This document shows, piece after piece, positions 1 through 4,964 of a DNA stretch of 5,382 nucleotides (its first letter is position 1; each line of letters opens with the position of its first letter). Under the pieces are notes generated by a model that worked only from the letters and a program-made list of their open reading frames with translations, was not told where the DNA came from and did no database searches. The translations under genes and the position numbers were made by a program. Source of the stretch: M55B175 sp964635265 (GTDB lineage Bacteria > Desulfobacterota > Desulfobacteria > Desulfobacterales > Desulfosalsimonadaceae); the NCBI GenBank assembly GCA_964635265.1, contig CAZWNV010000202.1:1-5382 (forward strand), written 5' to 3'.

Positions 1-962
1 CTCTCAGAGCGGAAGTGCGGGATGCCGGAAACGGGGGAGAGGCTGTTGCAGCAGATATCAGTGCGCTGCTGCATCACCTGGAACTGGCCCCGCAGGGCAA
101 AAAGATGACAGCCAGCGGAAGCGCCCGCGTCCGGGTATCGGCAAAAGACTGGAGCAATCCCGAGATCAGGGGTTCTGCAGATCTTGAGCAGCTGCGCTTC
201 GAAAACCTGGATGCCGATCGCCTGACGGCGGATTTCCGGTTTCACGAGCACAGCCTGGTTATCGATGAAATGACCTTGGGCGCATACGGGGGCAAGTTGC
301 AGTTCCGGGATGCCGTCCTAAACAGCAGGACCTGGCTGTGGAGCACAAGGGCGGAGATTTCGCATATTGATCTGGAATCGCTGCTGGCGGCATTCGGTGT
401 TGAAGGCCGGCAGGCGCCTACCGGGGTCATGCGGGGCGAGCTCTGTATGAGCGGTAGAAAGACGGAGGGCAGGGCGCTTGAGGGCGACGGGACAATCAAG
501 GCAAGCCGCGGCCGTCTCTACAATCTTCCCCTGCTGGTGGCCGTTTTCAATGTGCTGGATTTGCAATTGCCGCGCCATAGCCCGATTACGGATGCATACG
601 GGAGTTTCCGCATCACCGGCGGCCGGCTGAAGGTCAGGGATCTGCTTTTTTCCGGGGGCACGGCTCCCGTATACATGCAGGGCAGTATCGATCTGGCGGC
701 GGAGGGGCCCTGGAAGCAGGCGCCCCTGGAGCTGATCGTGACAGTGGCCAAAGAGGAAGGGGTCCTGGACCAGATCCCCCTGATCAACTGGGCCAAGCGC
801 TACACGCTGGATTATCTGCGGCGGCTGGTTTTCCAGACCCGGGTTGCGGGAACACTGGGAGATTATGAAGTAATCACCGTCTCCAATCCGATCACAGAAC
901 CCGTACGGAAAATGTTTTCCCTTCTGGAAAAGCTTGCCCAGAAGCCGACCCCCGGCAGATGA
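1..962 (+). CDS. AsmA-like C-terminal region protein, 3' part only
   Basis: The frame is open from the left edge, so this is the C-terminal part (about 319 residues) of a longer protein; the GTG at 15 is probably internal. The fragment shows the repeating beta-strand texture of AsmA/YhdP-type proteins: successive segments of the form 'GSADLEQLRFEN..', 'LGAYGGKLQFRDA', 'GDGTIKASRGRLYNLPLL' and 'GSFRITGGRLKVRDLLFSGG', each a strand-turn-strand with Gly-Gly turns. A hydrophobic stretch, PLLVAVFNVLDLQLP, sits mid-fragment, as in the AsmA-like C-terminal domain. Family members are large envelope proteins, usually anchored in the inner membrane by one N-terminal helix, and several are implicated in lipid transport to, or integrity of, the outer membrane. 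This implies a diderm host. The anchor is outside the window. The gene is convergent with the MinD/NifX operon and has no clear T-rich terminator of its own strand. The family call is fairly secure; the exact subfamily is not. Confidence 0.75.
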   Translation, partial: LRAEVRDAGNGGEAVAADISALLHHLELAPQGKKMTASGSARVRVSAKDWSNPEIRGSADLEQLRFENLDADRLTADFRFHEHSLVIDEMTLGAYGGKLQFRDAVLNSRTWLWSTRAEISHIDLESLLAAFGVEGRQAPTGVMRGELCMSGRKTEGRALEGDGTIKASRGRLYNLPLLVAVFNVLDLQLPRHSPITDAYGSFRITGGRLKVRDLLFSGGTAPVYMQGSIDLAAEGPWKQAPLELIVTVAKEEGVLDQIPLINWAKRYTLDYLRRLVFQTRVAGTLGDYEVITVSNPITEPVRKMFSLLEKLAQKPTPGR

Positions 963-969
963 AGCGGGA

Positions 970-1005
970 AGACAAAAACGCCCGGGAATCGGGGTTCCCG
1001 GGCGT
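970..1005 (-). terminator. Distal intrinsic terminator of the MinD/NifX operon
   Basis: A perfect 11-base-pair stem (ACGCCCGGGAA with TTCCCGGGCGT, 978-988 and 995-1005) encloses a six-base loop. Read on the minus strand the stem runs straight into TTTTTGTCTTC, the usual form of a Rho-independent terminator. On the plus strand it is followed by CCAAAAC, so it should act mainly on minus-strand transcripts, although its A-rich left flank could give some pairing in either direction. It lies between the stop codons of two convergent genes. Confidence 0.85.
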
Positions 1006-1007
1006 CC

Positions 1008-1046
1008 AAAACAGGGGAACCCGGAACGGAGGCCGTCCCGGGTTCC
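1008..1046 (-). terminator. Proximal terminator hairpin, tandem with the next
   Basis: GGAACCCGG (1016-1024) pairs perfectly with CCGGGTTCC (1038-1046). Inside, after one A/C mismatch, ACGG (1026-1029) pairs with CCGT (1033-1036) around a three-base AGG loop, giving a long stem of 13 pairs. On the minus strand it is followed by CCTGTTTTGG, a short and imperfect T-run. It is the first hairpin met by polymerase leaving the last NifX-like gene, whose stop is about 20 bases upstream. On its own it would be a moderate terminator; together with the following hairpin it forms a double stop. Confidence 0.65.
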
Positions 1047-1066
1047 GGTATGAGCCTTTCCGGCCT

Positions 1067-1399
1067 TTAGTGGTCACATACGTTGTCACCCGTCTGCAGA
1101 GTGCCCGCCATGTATTGCGACACGATTTCTTCCGGGGGCAGCGGGGGGGCACCGGTTAACGCCTTGATGCCGTGATCGGCAAAGATCCTGAGCGCCCGGC
1201 CGCCCATTCCGCCGGCCAAAACGATATCCACCGCCTGGTCGTTTAACCATTTCGGCAGTACCCCCGGCTCATGGGGCGGCGGCTCCAGGACCTGTTTGTC
1301 CCGGATGTCCGATCCGTTGACGGTAATAATGGCAAATTCCTTGGCATGCCCGAAGTGCATGGCCAGCTTGCCCTCTGCGAGTGGTATGGCAATTTTCAT
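1067..1399 (-). CDS. NifX/NifB-type metal-cluster-binding protein (second)
   Basis: A 110-residue single-domain protein of the dinitrogenase iron-molybdenum cofactor family, small alpha/beta proteins (NifX, NafY, C-terminal NifB) that bind and carry metal-sulfur clusters. Visible marks are the start MKIAIPL, HFGHAKEF (15-22) with His15 and His18, PPPHEPGVLPKWL (40-52), the glycine loop LAGGMGGRAL (61-70) and the terminal GDNVCDH with Cys108 and His110. As I recall the subfamily, HFGH is usually followed by Cys; here residue 19 is Ala, so one likely metal ligand appears lost. It is the last gene of the four-gene operon, 21 bases after the previous stop. A GGGAGGA ribosome site lies about 10 bases before the ATG, slightly far. 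Cluster carriage in association with the two upstream ATPases is inferred. No nif structural genes are present, so involvement in nitrogenase assembly is not supported. Confidence 0.88.
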   Translation of the reverse strand: MKIAIPLAEGKLAMHFGHAKEFAIITVNGSDIRDKQVLEPPPHEPGVLPKWLNDQAVDIVLAGGMGGRALRIFADHGIKALTGAPPLPPEEIVSQYMAGTLQTGDNVCDH

Positions 1400-1420
1400 G
1401 CTTTCTGTGTCCTCCCTTGG

Positions 1421-1786
1421 TTAACCCCAATGACCGTTGACATTGGGGGTTTCGGCATATCCGCCCAGCACTCCGTTTTGAAACTGCTCGATTACTTCCT
1501 TTACGGTGCCTTCGGCATTAATGACAACCTTTACGCCTGCCGCCTCCAGTACTTTAAAGGCTTTTGGACCGCAGTTGCCCGTGAGTACAACATCCACCCG
1601 GTTGTCCACTATGGTCTTGCCGGCCTGAATCCCCGCTCCCTGCGGCAGATTCATTGTCTGCTGATTCTCGATTACTGTATAGTCCATATTTTCGGGTTCT
1701 ACAATGATAAAATTGGCGGCCCGTCCAAAACGGGGATCCACTTCCGCGTCCAGATTTTTGCCGTTCGATGTCACTGCAATTTTCAT
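1421..1786 (-). CDS. NifX/NifB-type metal-cluster-binding protein (first)
   Basis: A 121-residue protein of the same dinitrogenase iron-molybdenum cofactor fold as its downstream neighbour, but of a different subgroup. It begins MKIAVTSNGKNLDAEVDPRFGRA, where the DPRFGRA motif (17-23) replaces HFGH. It continues with GAGIQAGKTIVD (50-61), a glycine/cysteine loop LTGNCGPKAFKVLEAAGV (68-85) with Cys72, and ends in NVNGHWG. ORP-type and related stand-alone NifX-like proteins share this layout. Cys72 is the only cysteine visible in the protein. Length is normal for the family. The start has an AAGGAA ribosome site about 7 bases upstream, and a stronger AGGAGG lies further back at about 14 bases. 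It follows the second ATPase gene after about 100 non-coding bases. Binding of an Fe-S or mixed-metal cluster supplied by the neighbouring ATPases is an inference from the family and the context. Confidence 0.9.
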   Translation of the reverse strand: MKIAVTSNGKNLDAEVDPRFGRAANFIIVEPENMDYTVIENQQTMNLPQGAGIQAGKTIVDNRVDVVLTGNCGPKAFKVLEAAGVKVVINAEGTVKEVIEQFQNGVLGGYAETPNVNGHWG

Positions 1787-1888
1787 TGCCTATTCCTTGG
1801 CCTCCTTTTTTCCTGTGCTTTCCAATGGTTGGGCTGCTCCGCGTTGCAGATGTCGTCAGCGCCGCCGGCCCTGGCCGGCCGCCTGCGG
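1787..1888 (-). other. Intercistronic spacer with a GC-rich hairpin
   Basis: The 102 bases between the second ATPase and the first NifX-like gene carry no start codon in a usable frame, so I see no hidden small gene. GCCGGCC and GGCCGGC (1864-1870 and 1873-1879) form an inverted repeat that can fold as a 6-pair stem with a four-base loop. No T-run follows it on the minus strand, so it is not an intrinsic terminator. It could protect the 3' end of the ATPase portion of the message or set a processing point that changes the ratio of carriers to ATPases. Function is unproven. Confidence 0.4.
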
Positions 1889-2752
1889 TCAGGGAAACAC
1901 GGTTTCCGCGACACTGTCCCATATTTGCCTTACCGCTGTGGCCGCTTTTCCGTCTGAATACTCCAGCAGCGTTTTTTGTTCAACCATGGATTTGGTCATG
2001 TCCCGGTCGTAGGGAACAGCCCCTACATATTTGATCTGCCGGTTTTGGGCATACTGCTGCATTTTTTCAGCCATGCCGGGGTTTAAATCGTATTTGTTGA
2101 TGCAGAGCATGGTGGGTACATTCAAAAATTCCGCCAGCTCCTGTACCCGCTGCATGTCATGGATGCCGGAGAGCGTGGGCTCGGTAATGACGAGCACGCC
2201 GTTGGAGTTGGTTACCGAGGCAATCACCGGGCACCCGATGCCGGGCGGGCCGTCCACGATAATTCTCTCCAGGCCCTCCTGTTCGGCGATTTCCTTGGCC
2301 TTTTGCCGCAGCAGGGAAACCAGCAGGCCCGAGTTCTCTTCCGCGATTCCCAGTTTGGCATGTACCAGTGTGCCGTGCCGGGTATCGGAGATGTACCATC
2401 TGCCGCAGGTGCGCTGGGGGAATTCAATGGCTTCGGCCGGGCAGAAGTAGACGCAGACACCGCAGCCTTCACAGTCGATTTTGTCTATGACAAAATCTTC
2501 ACTGATAGCCCCGTATTGGCATCGCTCCCGGCATTCGCCGCATTCCGTGCATAAATCCTGCCGAATCACGGCATAATGACCGCCCTTGAAATCCTCTTCA
2601 TATCGGACCGAGGGTGTCAGGATCAAATCCATGTCTGCAGCATCCACATCCGCATCCACTGTGATTTTGTTTTGTGCTAGTCCGGCAAATGCGGCAGTCA
2701 GGCTGGTTTTGCCGGTTCCGCCTTTTCCGCTGATAATCGTGAGTTCCTTCAT
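1889..2752 (-). CDS. MinD/Mrp-superfamily ATPase with inserted double [4Fe-4S] ferredoxin domain (second)
   Basis: The 287-residue protein opens with a deviant Walker A motif, SGKGGTGKTS (8-17), whose Lys10 is the signature lysine of the MinD/ParA/NifH class of dimeric ATPases. DADVDAAD (33-40) follows as the A' motif, and IIVDGPPGIGCPV (164-176) as the Walker B/switch region. Inserted between them are two ferredoxin repeats, Cys68/71/74/78 and Cys94/97/100/104-Pro, enough for two [4Fe-4S] clusters. Relatives occur in the Desulfovibrio orange-protein locus and in many anaerobes beside NifX-like genes; they are often misnamed cobyrinic acid a,c-diamide synthase. A role in ATP-driven cluster insertion or redox-controlled partner switching in the cytoplasm is inferred. 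The ATG at 2752 is chosen because MKELTIISGKGG is the normal N-terminus. An earlier in-frame ATG at 2818 would add 22 basic residues and overlap the upstream gene. The spacing from that gene is 47 bases, with only a weak AGAGATG ribosome site. Confidence 0.93.
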   Translation of the reverse strand: MKELTIISGKGGTGKTSLTAAFAGLAQNKITVDADVDAADMDLILTPSVRYEEDFKGGHYAVIRQDLCTECGECRERCQYGAISEDFVIDKIDCEGCGVCVYFCPAEAIEFPQRTCGRWYISDTRHGTLVHAKLGIAEENSGLLVSLLRQKAKEIAEQEGLERIIVDGPPGIGCPVIASVTNSNGVLVITEPTLSGIHDMQRVQELAEFLNVPTMLCINKYDLNPGMAEKMQQYAQNRQIKYVGAVPYDRDMTKSMVEQKTLLEYSDGKAATAVRQIWDSVAETVFP

Positions 2753-2799
2753 ATGCTGAACATCTCTTATATTGCAGGGTAATACAAAACGGCGCCGGA

Positions 2800-3636
2800 T
2801 TAACCGATGCGTTGGCACACATCCTGATAGAGCGTCTGGAATTTTTCCTTCATCTCCGGCAGCGCCTCGACCATCAAGGTCCCGTTGGAATAGGCTTCAG
2901 CGATTTTCCGCACGTCCGGGATTTCCAGCAGAACCGGAATGTTTTCCTCCTCTGCATATGCAGTCGTACGGCCGTCGCCCACATCGGCCCGGTTGATCAC
3001 AATGCCGAAAGGAATCTCCATGAGCCTGGCTGTCTCGACTGCCAGCTTCAGATCATTTAATCCAAACGGCGTCGGTTCCGTCACGAGAAGCAGAAAATCC
3101 GCATCCTTGATCGCCGCAATGACAGGGCATGAGGTCCCTGGAGGGGCGTCAACGATATTGAGGCTCCCCGGTGCGACCTGCTCTTTTACCGCCTCGATGA
3201 GCGGGGGGGACATGGCTTCCCCGACGCGCAGCAGTCCGTGGTAGAATTCGATATGCCCGCTGTTGCCTTTTTCCAGCCTGCCCAGTTCCCTCTTGGCTTC
3301 ACTTATGGCCTCGGTCGGGCAGGCCATCATGCAGCCCCGGCATCCGTGGCAGAGCTCGGGAAATGTCATGACGGTGTCGCCCATGAGGGCTATGGCACTG
3401 AACTGGCAGATCTGGTCGCATATGCCGCACAAATTGCACTTGTCCATGTCCACTTCCGGAATGGGCAGGGTCACGGTCTCGCTTTCCATGTGCTCAGGCT
3501 TTAAAAATATATGGGCATTGGGCTCTTCCACGTCACAGTCCAGATACCGCACGCGACCTTGAACGGATGCAGCCAGGTTGGTCGCAATCGTTGTTTTCCC
3601 TGTGCCGCCTTTTCCGCTTGCAACGGCAATTACCAT
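2800..3636 (-). CDS. MinD/Mrp-superfamily ATPase with inserted double [4Fe-4S] ferredoxin domain (first)
   Basis: A 278-residue paralogue of the next gene and the first gene of the operon. It has the deviant Walker A SGKGGTGKTT (7-16), the A' motif YLDCDVEEPN (31-40) and the Walker B/switch NIVDAPPGTSCPV (160-172). The ferredoxin insert lies between them, with Cys67/70/73/77 and Cys96/99/102/106-Pro, both of the C-x2-C-x2-C-x3-C type for [4Fe-4S] clusters. The C-terminal half keeps the usual TEPTPFGLNDLKLAVE and INRAD segments, where this class recognises the adenine base. The A' motif (DCDVEEPN against DADVDAAD) and the switch (DAPPGTSC against DGPPGIGC) differ from the neighbour. The two are therefore old paralogues, not a recent duplication, and may form a heterodimer. 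The start is well supported by AGAGGAG seven bases before the ATG. Expression is expected from the promoter and palindrome just upstream. The substrate cluster and target are unknown. Confidence 0.93.
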   Translation of the reverse strand: MVIAVASGKGGTGKTTIATNLAASVQGRVRYLDCDVEEPNAHIFLKPEHMESETVTLPIPEVDMDKCNLCGICDQICQFSAIALMGDTVMTFPELCHGCRGCMMACPTEAISEAKRELGRLEKGNSGHIEFYHGLLRVGEAMSPPLIEAVKEQVAPGSLNIVDAPPGTSCPVIAAIKDADFLLLVTEPTPFGLNDLKLAVETARLMEIPFGIVINRADVGDGRTTAYAEEENIPVLLEIPDVRKIAEAYSNGTLMVEALPEMKEKFQTLYQDVCQRIG

Positions 3637-3643
3637 AAAGTTA

Positions 3644-3650
3644 CTCCTCT
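3644..3650 (-). promoter_or_regulatory. Ribosome binding site of the first ATPase gene
   Basis: On the minus strand AGAGGAG lies seven bases before the ATG at 3636. It is a strong, well-spaced Shine-Dalgarno sequence, which fixes the start of the operon's first gene. Confidence 0.8.
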
Positions 3651-3673
3651 TGTGGCCGGTCGAAGCATGATTG

Positions 3674-3687
3674 TGAGCATATGCTCA
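3674..3687. promoter_or_regulatory. Perfect 14-base palindrome, probable operator
   Basis: TGAGCATATGCTCA is a perfect, uninterrupted palindrome. It sits about 8 to 22 bases downstream of the expected transcription start of the MinD/NifX operon and ends 37 bases before the start codon. The position suits a dimeric helix-turn-helix repressor blocking promoter clearance. It is too short, with no loop, to be a useful RNA hairpin. No second copy with the TGAGC/GCTCA arms was seen elsewhere in the window. The regulator is not encoded here; the DUF134 (UPF0251) or ArsR-like proteins often found near such clusters are candidates from memory only. Confidence 0.7.
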
Positions 3688-3702
3688 ATTATTAAGATAC
3701 AA

Positions 3703-3731
3703 AAAATAAGGCGGCGAAGTGGAGTTGTCAA
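3703..3731 (-). promoter_or_regulatory. Sigma-70-type promoter of the MinD/NifX operon
   Basis: On the minus strand a perfect -35 box TTGACA (3731-3726) is followed after exactly 17 bases by TATTTT (3708-3703) as the -10 box. The predicted start is near 3695-3697, giving a leader of about 60 bases that contains the palindrome and the ribosome site. The local AT-rich patch (3688-3740) contrasts with GC-rich flanks. I looked for a sigma-54 GG-N10-GC element, as used at the Desulfovibrio ORP locus, and did not find one. Confidence 0.75.
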
Positions 3732-3746
3732 GTATTAAATGCAATG

Positions 3747-3819
3747 GGCCGGCGGCCGGCCTCCCCGGCTTTGTCCGCATTGTTACCCGGACTGGCTGCC
3801 GCCGCCGCGGCGGGTCAGC
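3747..3819 (-). other. GC-rich hairpins between the HNH gene and the operon promoter
   Basis: Two inverted repeats lie here. GCTG-CCGCCG (3795-3804) pairs with CGGCGG-(two-base bulge)-CAGC (3808-3819); this stem includes the HNH stop codon. GGCCGG CGG CCGGCC (3747-3761) forms a 6-pair stem just upstream of the -35 box. Neither is followed by a T-run on the minus strand, so classical intrinsic termination is unlikely. They may still slow polymerase or shield the 3' end of the era-ATP-grasp-HNH message. Read-through into the downstream operon cannot be excluded. Confidence 0.4.
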
Positions 3820-4099
3820 GGGAGTGGCTGTCCTCCCATTCCATGGGAAGCTTCGTTTTCTTCCGGGTGTTGCATTCCTTGCAGCAGGGGACCACATTTG
3901 CCCGTGTGGATTTGCCGCCCCGCGAGAGGGGGACAATATGGTCCATCGTCAATTCTTTGGCGGGAAATCGGCGGCCGCAGTAATAGCATATGCCCTTGGC
4001 GCGCCGGCGCTTCCACCACTGGGTCTGGCGAAGCTGCCGCGCCTTGTTCTTCTCCCGCCGCAGTTCTGCATCCTCGTCAAAGTCATCAAACCTGTTCAT
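3815..4099 (-). CDS. Small HNH endonuclease-like protein
   Basis: The 94-residue protein has an acidic then highly basic N-terminus (FDDFDEDAELRREK, then QWWKRRRAKG) followed by a compact HNH domain. Its marks are a CYYC zinc knuckle (Cys38, Cys41), MDHIVPLSRGG with Asp53-His54 as the catalytic pair, Asn68, and a second knuckle CCKECN with Cys73 and Cys76. All key residues are present, so the nuclease fold looks intact and could nick or cut DNA, or act on structured nucleic acid. There is no second domain, intron or methyltransferase partner beside it. The ATG at 4099 is fixed by GGAAGGAGG six bases upstream. It starts inside the end of the ATP-grasp gene, overlapping by 14 bases, so it is probably translationally coupled. 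An open frame continues upstream to 4864, but that stretch is only an out-of-frame reading of the ATP-grasp gene. The biological role is unknown. Confidence 0.85.
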   Translation of the reverse strand: MNRFDDFDEDAELRREKNKARQLRQTQWWKRRRAKGICYYCGRRFPAKELTMDHIVPLSRGGKSTRANVVPCCKECNTRKKTKLPMEWEDSHSR

Positions 4100-4964
4100 G
4101 GTCGGCCTCCTTCCAGGCCGCGGGGCGCGGCAGGCCGTTTCGATCGATCCAGTCGATGATGGCATATTCCAGCAGCTGGTAATAGGCAAGGGAGCCGCCC
4201 AGACCTTTTCTGCCGAAAAAATAGTTGATCTCCAGCAAAAGGGGATCAGCCCTGTCCGGGCTGTGGGGAAAGAGCAGATCCAGGCCCGCCAGATCAATGC
4301 CGCTTTTTCTGCAGAAGCGCCTTGCCTGTTGGCACCCGGTTTCCCGAAGTTCCGGAGCACTGTGCCGATCCACCTCCGCTCCGCTGGCAATACCCGCGCA
4401 CAGGCAGCGGGGATCTGCCTGTTTTTTCCAATAGGATAGCATTTTCTCTGCCATGACCACAACCCGCAGGGAGCAGCCGCCAGCCGGGATAAAGCGCTGC
4501 AGCAGAAATCCGGACTGGCCGCTGCGCTCATAGATCGCGGCTGCTGCCAACGCATTTTCAAGATCCCGGGGGCCTTTGAGAAAACGCACGTTCTCACCCT
4601 CCCCGCCCCAGTCAAACTTCCAGACGCAGGGGTAGAAAAGCCCCTCCGGAAGAGCGGGGCCGTGGGCTGCACCGCAATAGCCCGCCAGTCCGGAGTATAT
4701 CCATGTCCGCGGATGCGGGGTCTGCGTTTCGCGGAACAGCCGGATCTGCCCGGATTTGCCGGGATAGGCGAAGCGGGCGCGGTAGTCGGGAAATACACGC
4801 CGGCAGTTTGCAGCAGCCATTTGATAAAGCCGGGGGGAGGCCCCCTGGGACAAAATGACGGCATCTGCCCGGCGGATGGCCGCGAGATCTTCTGTGTCCG
4901 GTTCCCTTCCGGCGCACAGGCGGTTTTCGTCAGCGATGAAGCAGGGATGGAAGGAGAGAATCAT
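4086..4964 (-). CDS. ATP-grasp (RimK-like) ligase of unknown substrate
   Basis: The 292-residue protein has an ATP-grasp layout. A Rossmann-like N-terminal part (ADAVILSQG, 33-41) leads to the pre-ATP segment GKSGQIRLFRETQTPHPRTW (69-88). Next comes VWKFDWGGEGENV (114-126), with the phosphate-binding Lys and glycine loop, then LLQRFIP (154-160), Arg167 and LAGLDLLF (225-232). The metal-binding LLLEINYFF has Glu245 and Asn247, and GRKGLGG follows. Such enzymes join a carboxylate, activated as acyl phosphate, to an amine or thiol. In RimK relatives these are amino acids or peptides. No small precursor peptide gene is visible nearby, so a RiPP role has no support here. Its ATG shares one base with the era stop (TGATG), and its 3' end contains the ribosome site and start of the HNH gene. 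It is therefore co-transcribed with both. The substrate cannot be told from sequence. Confidence 0.82.
   Translation of the reverse strand: MILSFHPCFIADENRLCAGREPDTEDLAAIRRADAVILSQGASPRLYQMAAANCRRVFPDYRARFAYPGKSGQIRLFRETQTPHPRTWIYSGLAGYCGAAHGPALPEGLFYPCVWKFDWGGEGENVRFLKGPRDLENALAAAAIYERSGQSGFLLQRFIPAGGCSLRVVVMAEKMLSYWKKQADPRCLCAGIASGAEVDRHSAPELRETGCQQARRFCRKSGIDLAGLDLLFPHSPDRADPLLLEINYFFGRKGLGGSLAYYQLLEYAIIDWIDRNGLPRPAAWKEADHEQV
4106..4114 (-). promoter_or_regulatory. Ribosome binding site of the HNH gene
   Basis: GGAAGGAGG on the minus strand lies six bases before the ATG at 4099 and is embedded in the last codons of the ATP-grasp gene. It decides the start of the HNH protein against the longer open frame. 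Confidence 0.8.

Noticed and set aside
1271..1957. A 228-codon open frame on the plus strand
   Set aside because: It runs antisense across both NifX-like genes and the end of the second ATPase gene. Its translation shows no recognisable domain, while the minus-strand proteins match well-known families along their whole length.
1067..3636. Nitrogen-fixation gene cluster (NifH-like ATPases and NifX)
   Set aside because: The ATPases carry ferredoxin inserts absent from NifH, and no nifHDKENB genes are present. Stand-alone NifX-like proteins are common outside nitrogen fixers.
1889..3636. Cobyrinic acid a,c-diamide synthase or cell-division MinD
   Set aside because: These names come from shared P-loop similarity. 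The double [4Fe-4S] insert and the NifX neighbours place both proteins in the Fe-S MinD/Mrp group, and there is no amidotransferase domain or minC/minE neighbour.
3637..3814. Sigma-54 promoter upstream of the ATPase operon
   Set aside because: TTGCA occurs on the minus strand near 3740, but no GG lies at the required spacing to give GG-N10-GC. The sigma-70 boxes fit much better.
3815..4099. Homing endonuclease or intron-encoded HNH gene
   Set aside because: There is no intron structure, split host gene or flanking repeat. The gene is embedded in an ordinary operon by a start overlap, with base composition like its neighbours.
4100..4864. Long upstream extension of the HNH open frame (349 residues in all)
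   Set aside because: The extension is an out-of-frame reading of the ATP-grasp gene, rich in Pro, Ser, Arg and Ala with no domain. A strong ribosome site directly precedes the ATG at 4099.
4086..4964. RiPP biosynthetic locus based on the ATP-grasp enzyme
   Set aside because: No short precursor-like gene, transporter or other maturation enzyme is present between era and the HNH gene or just downstream.
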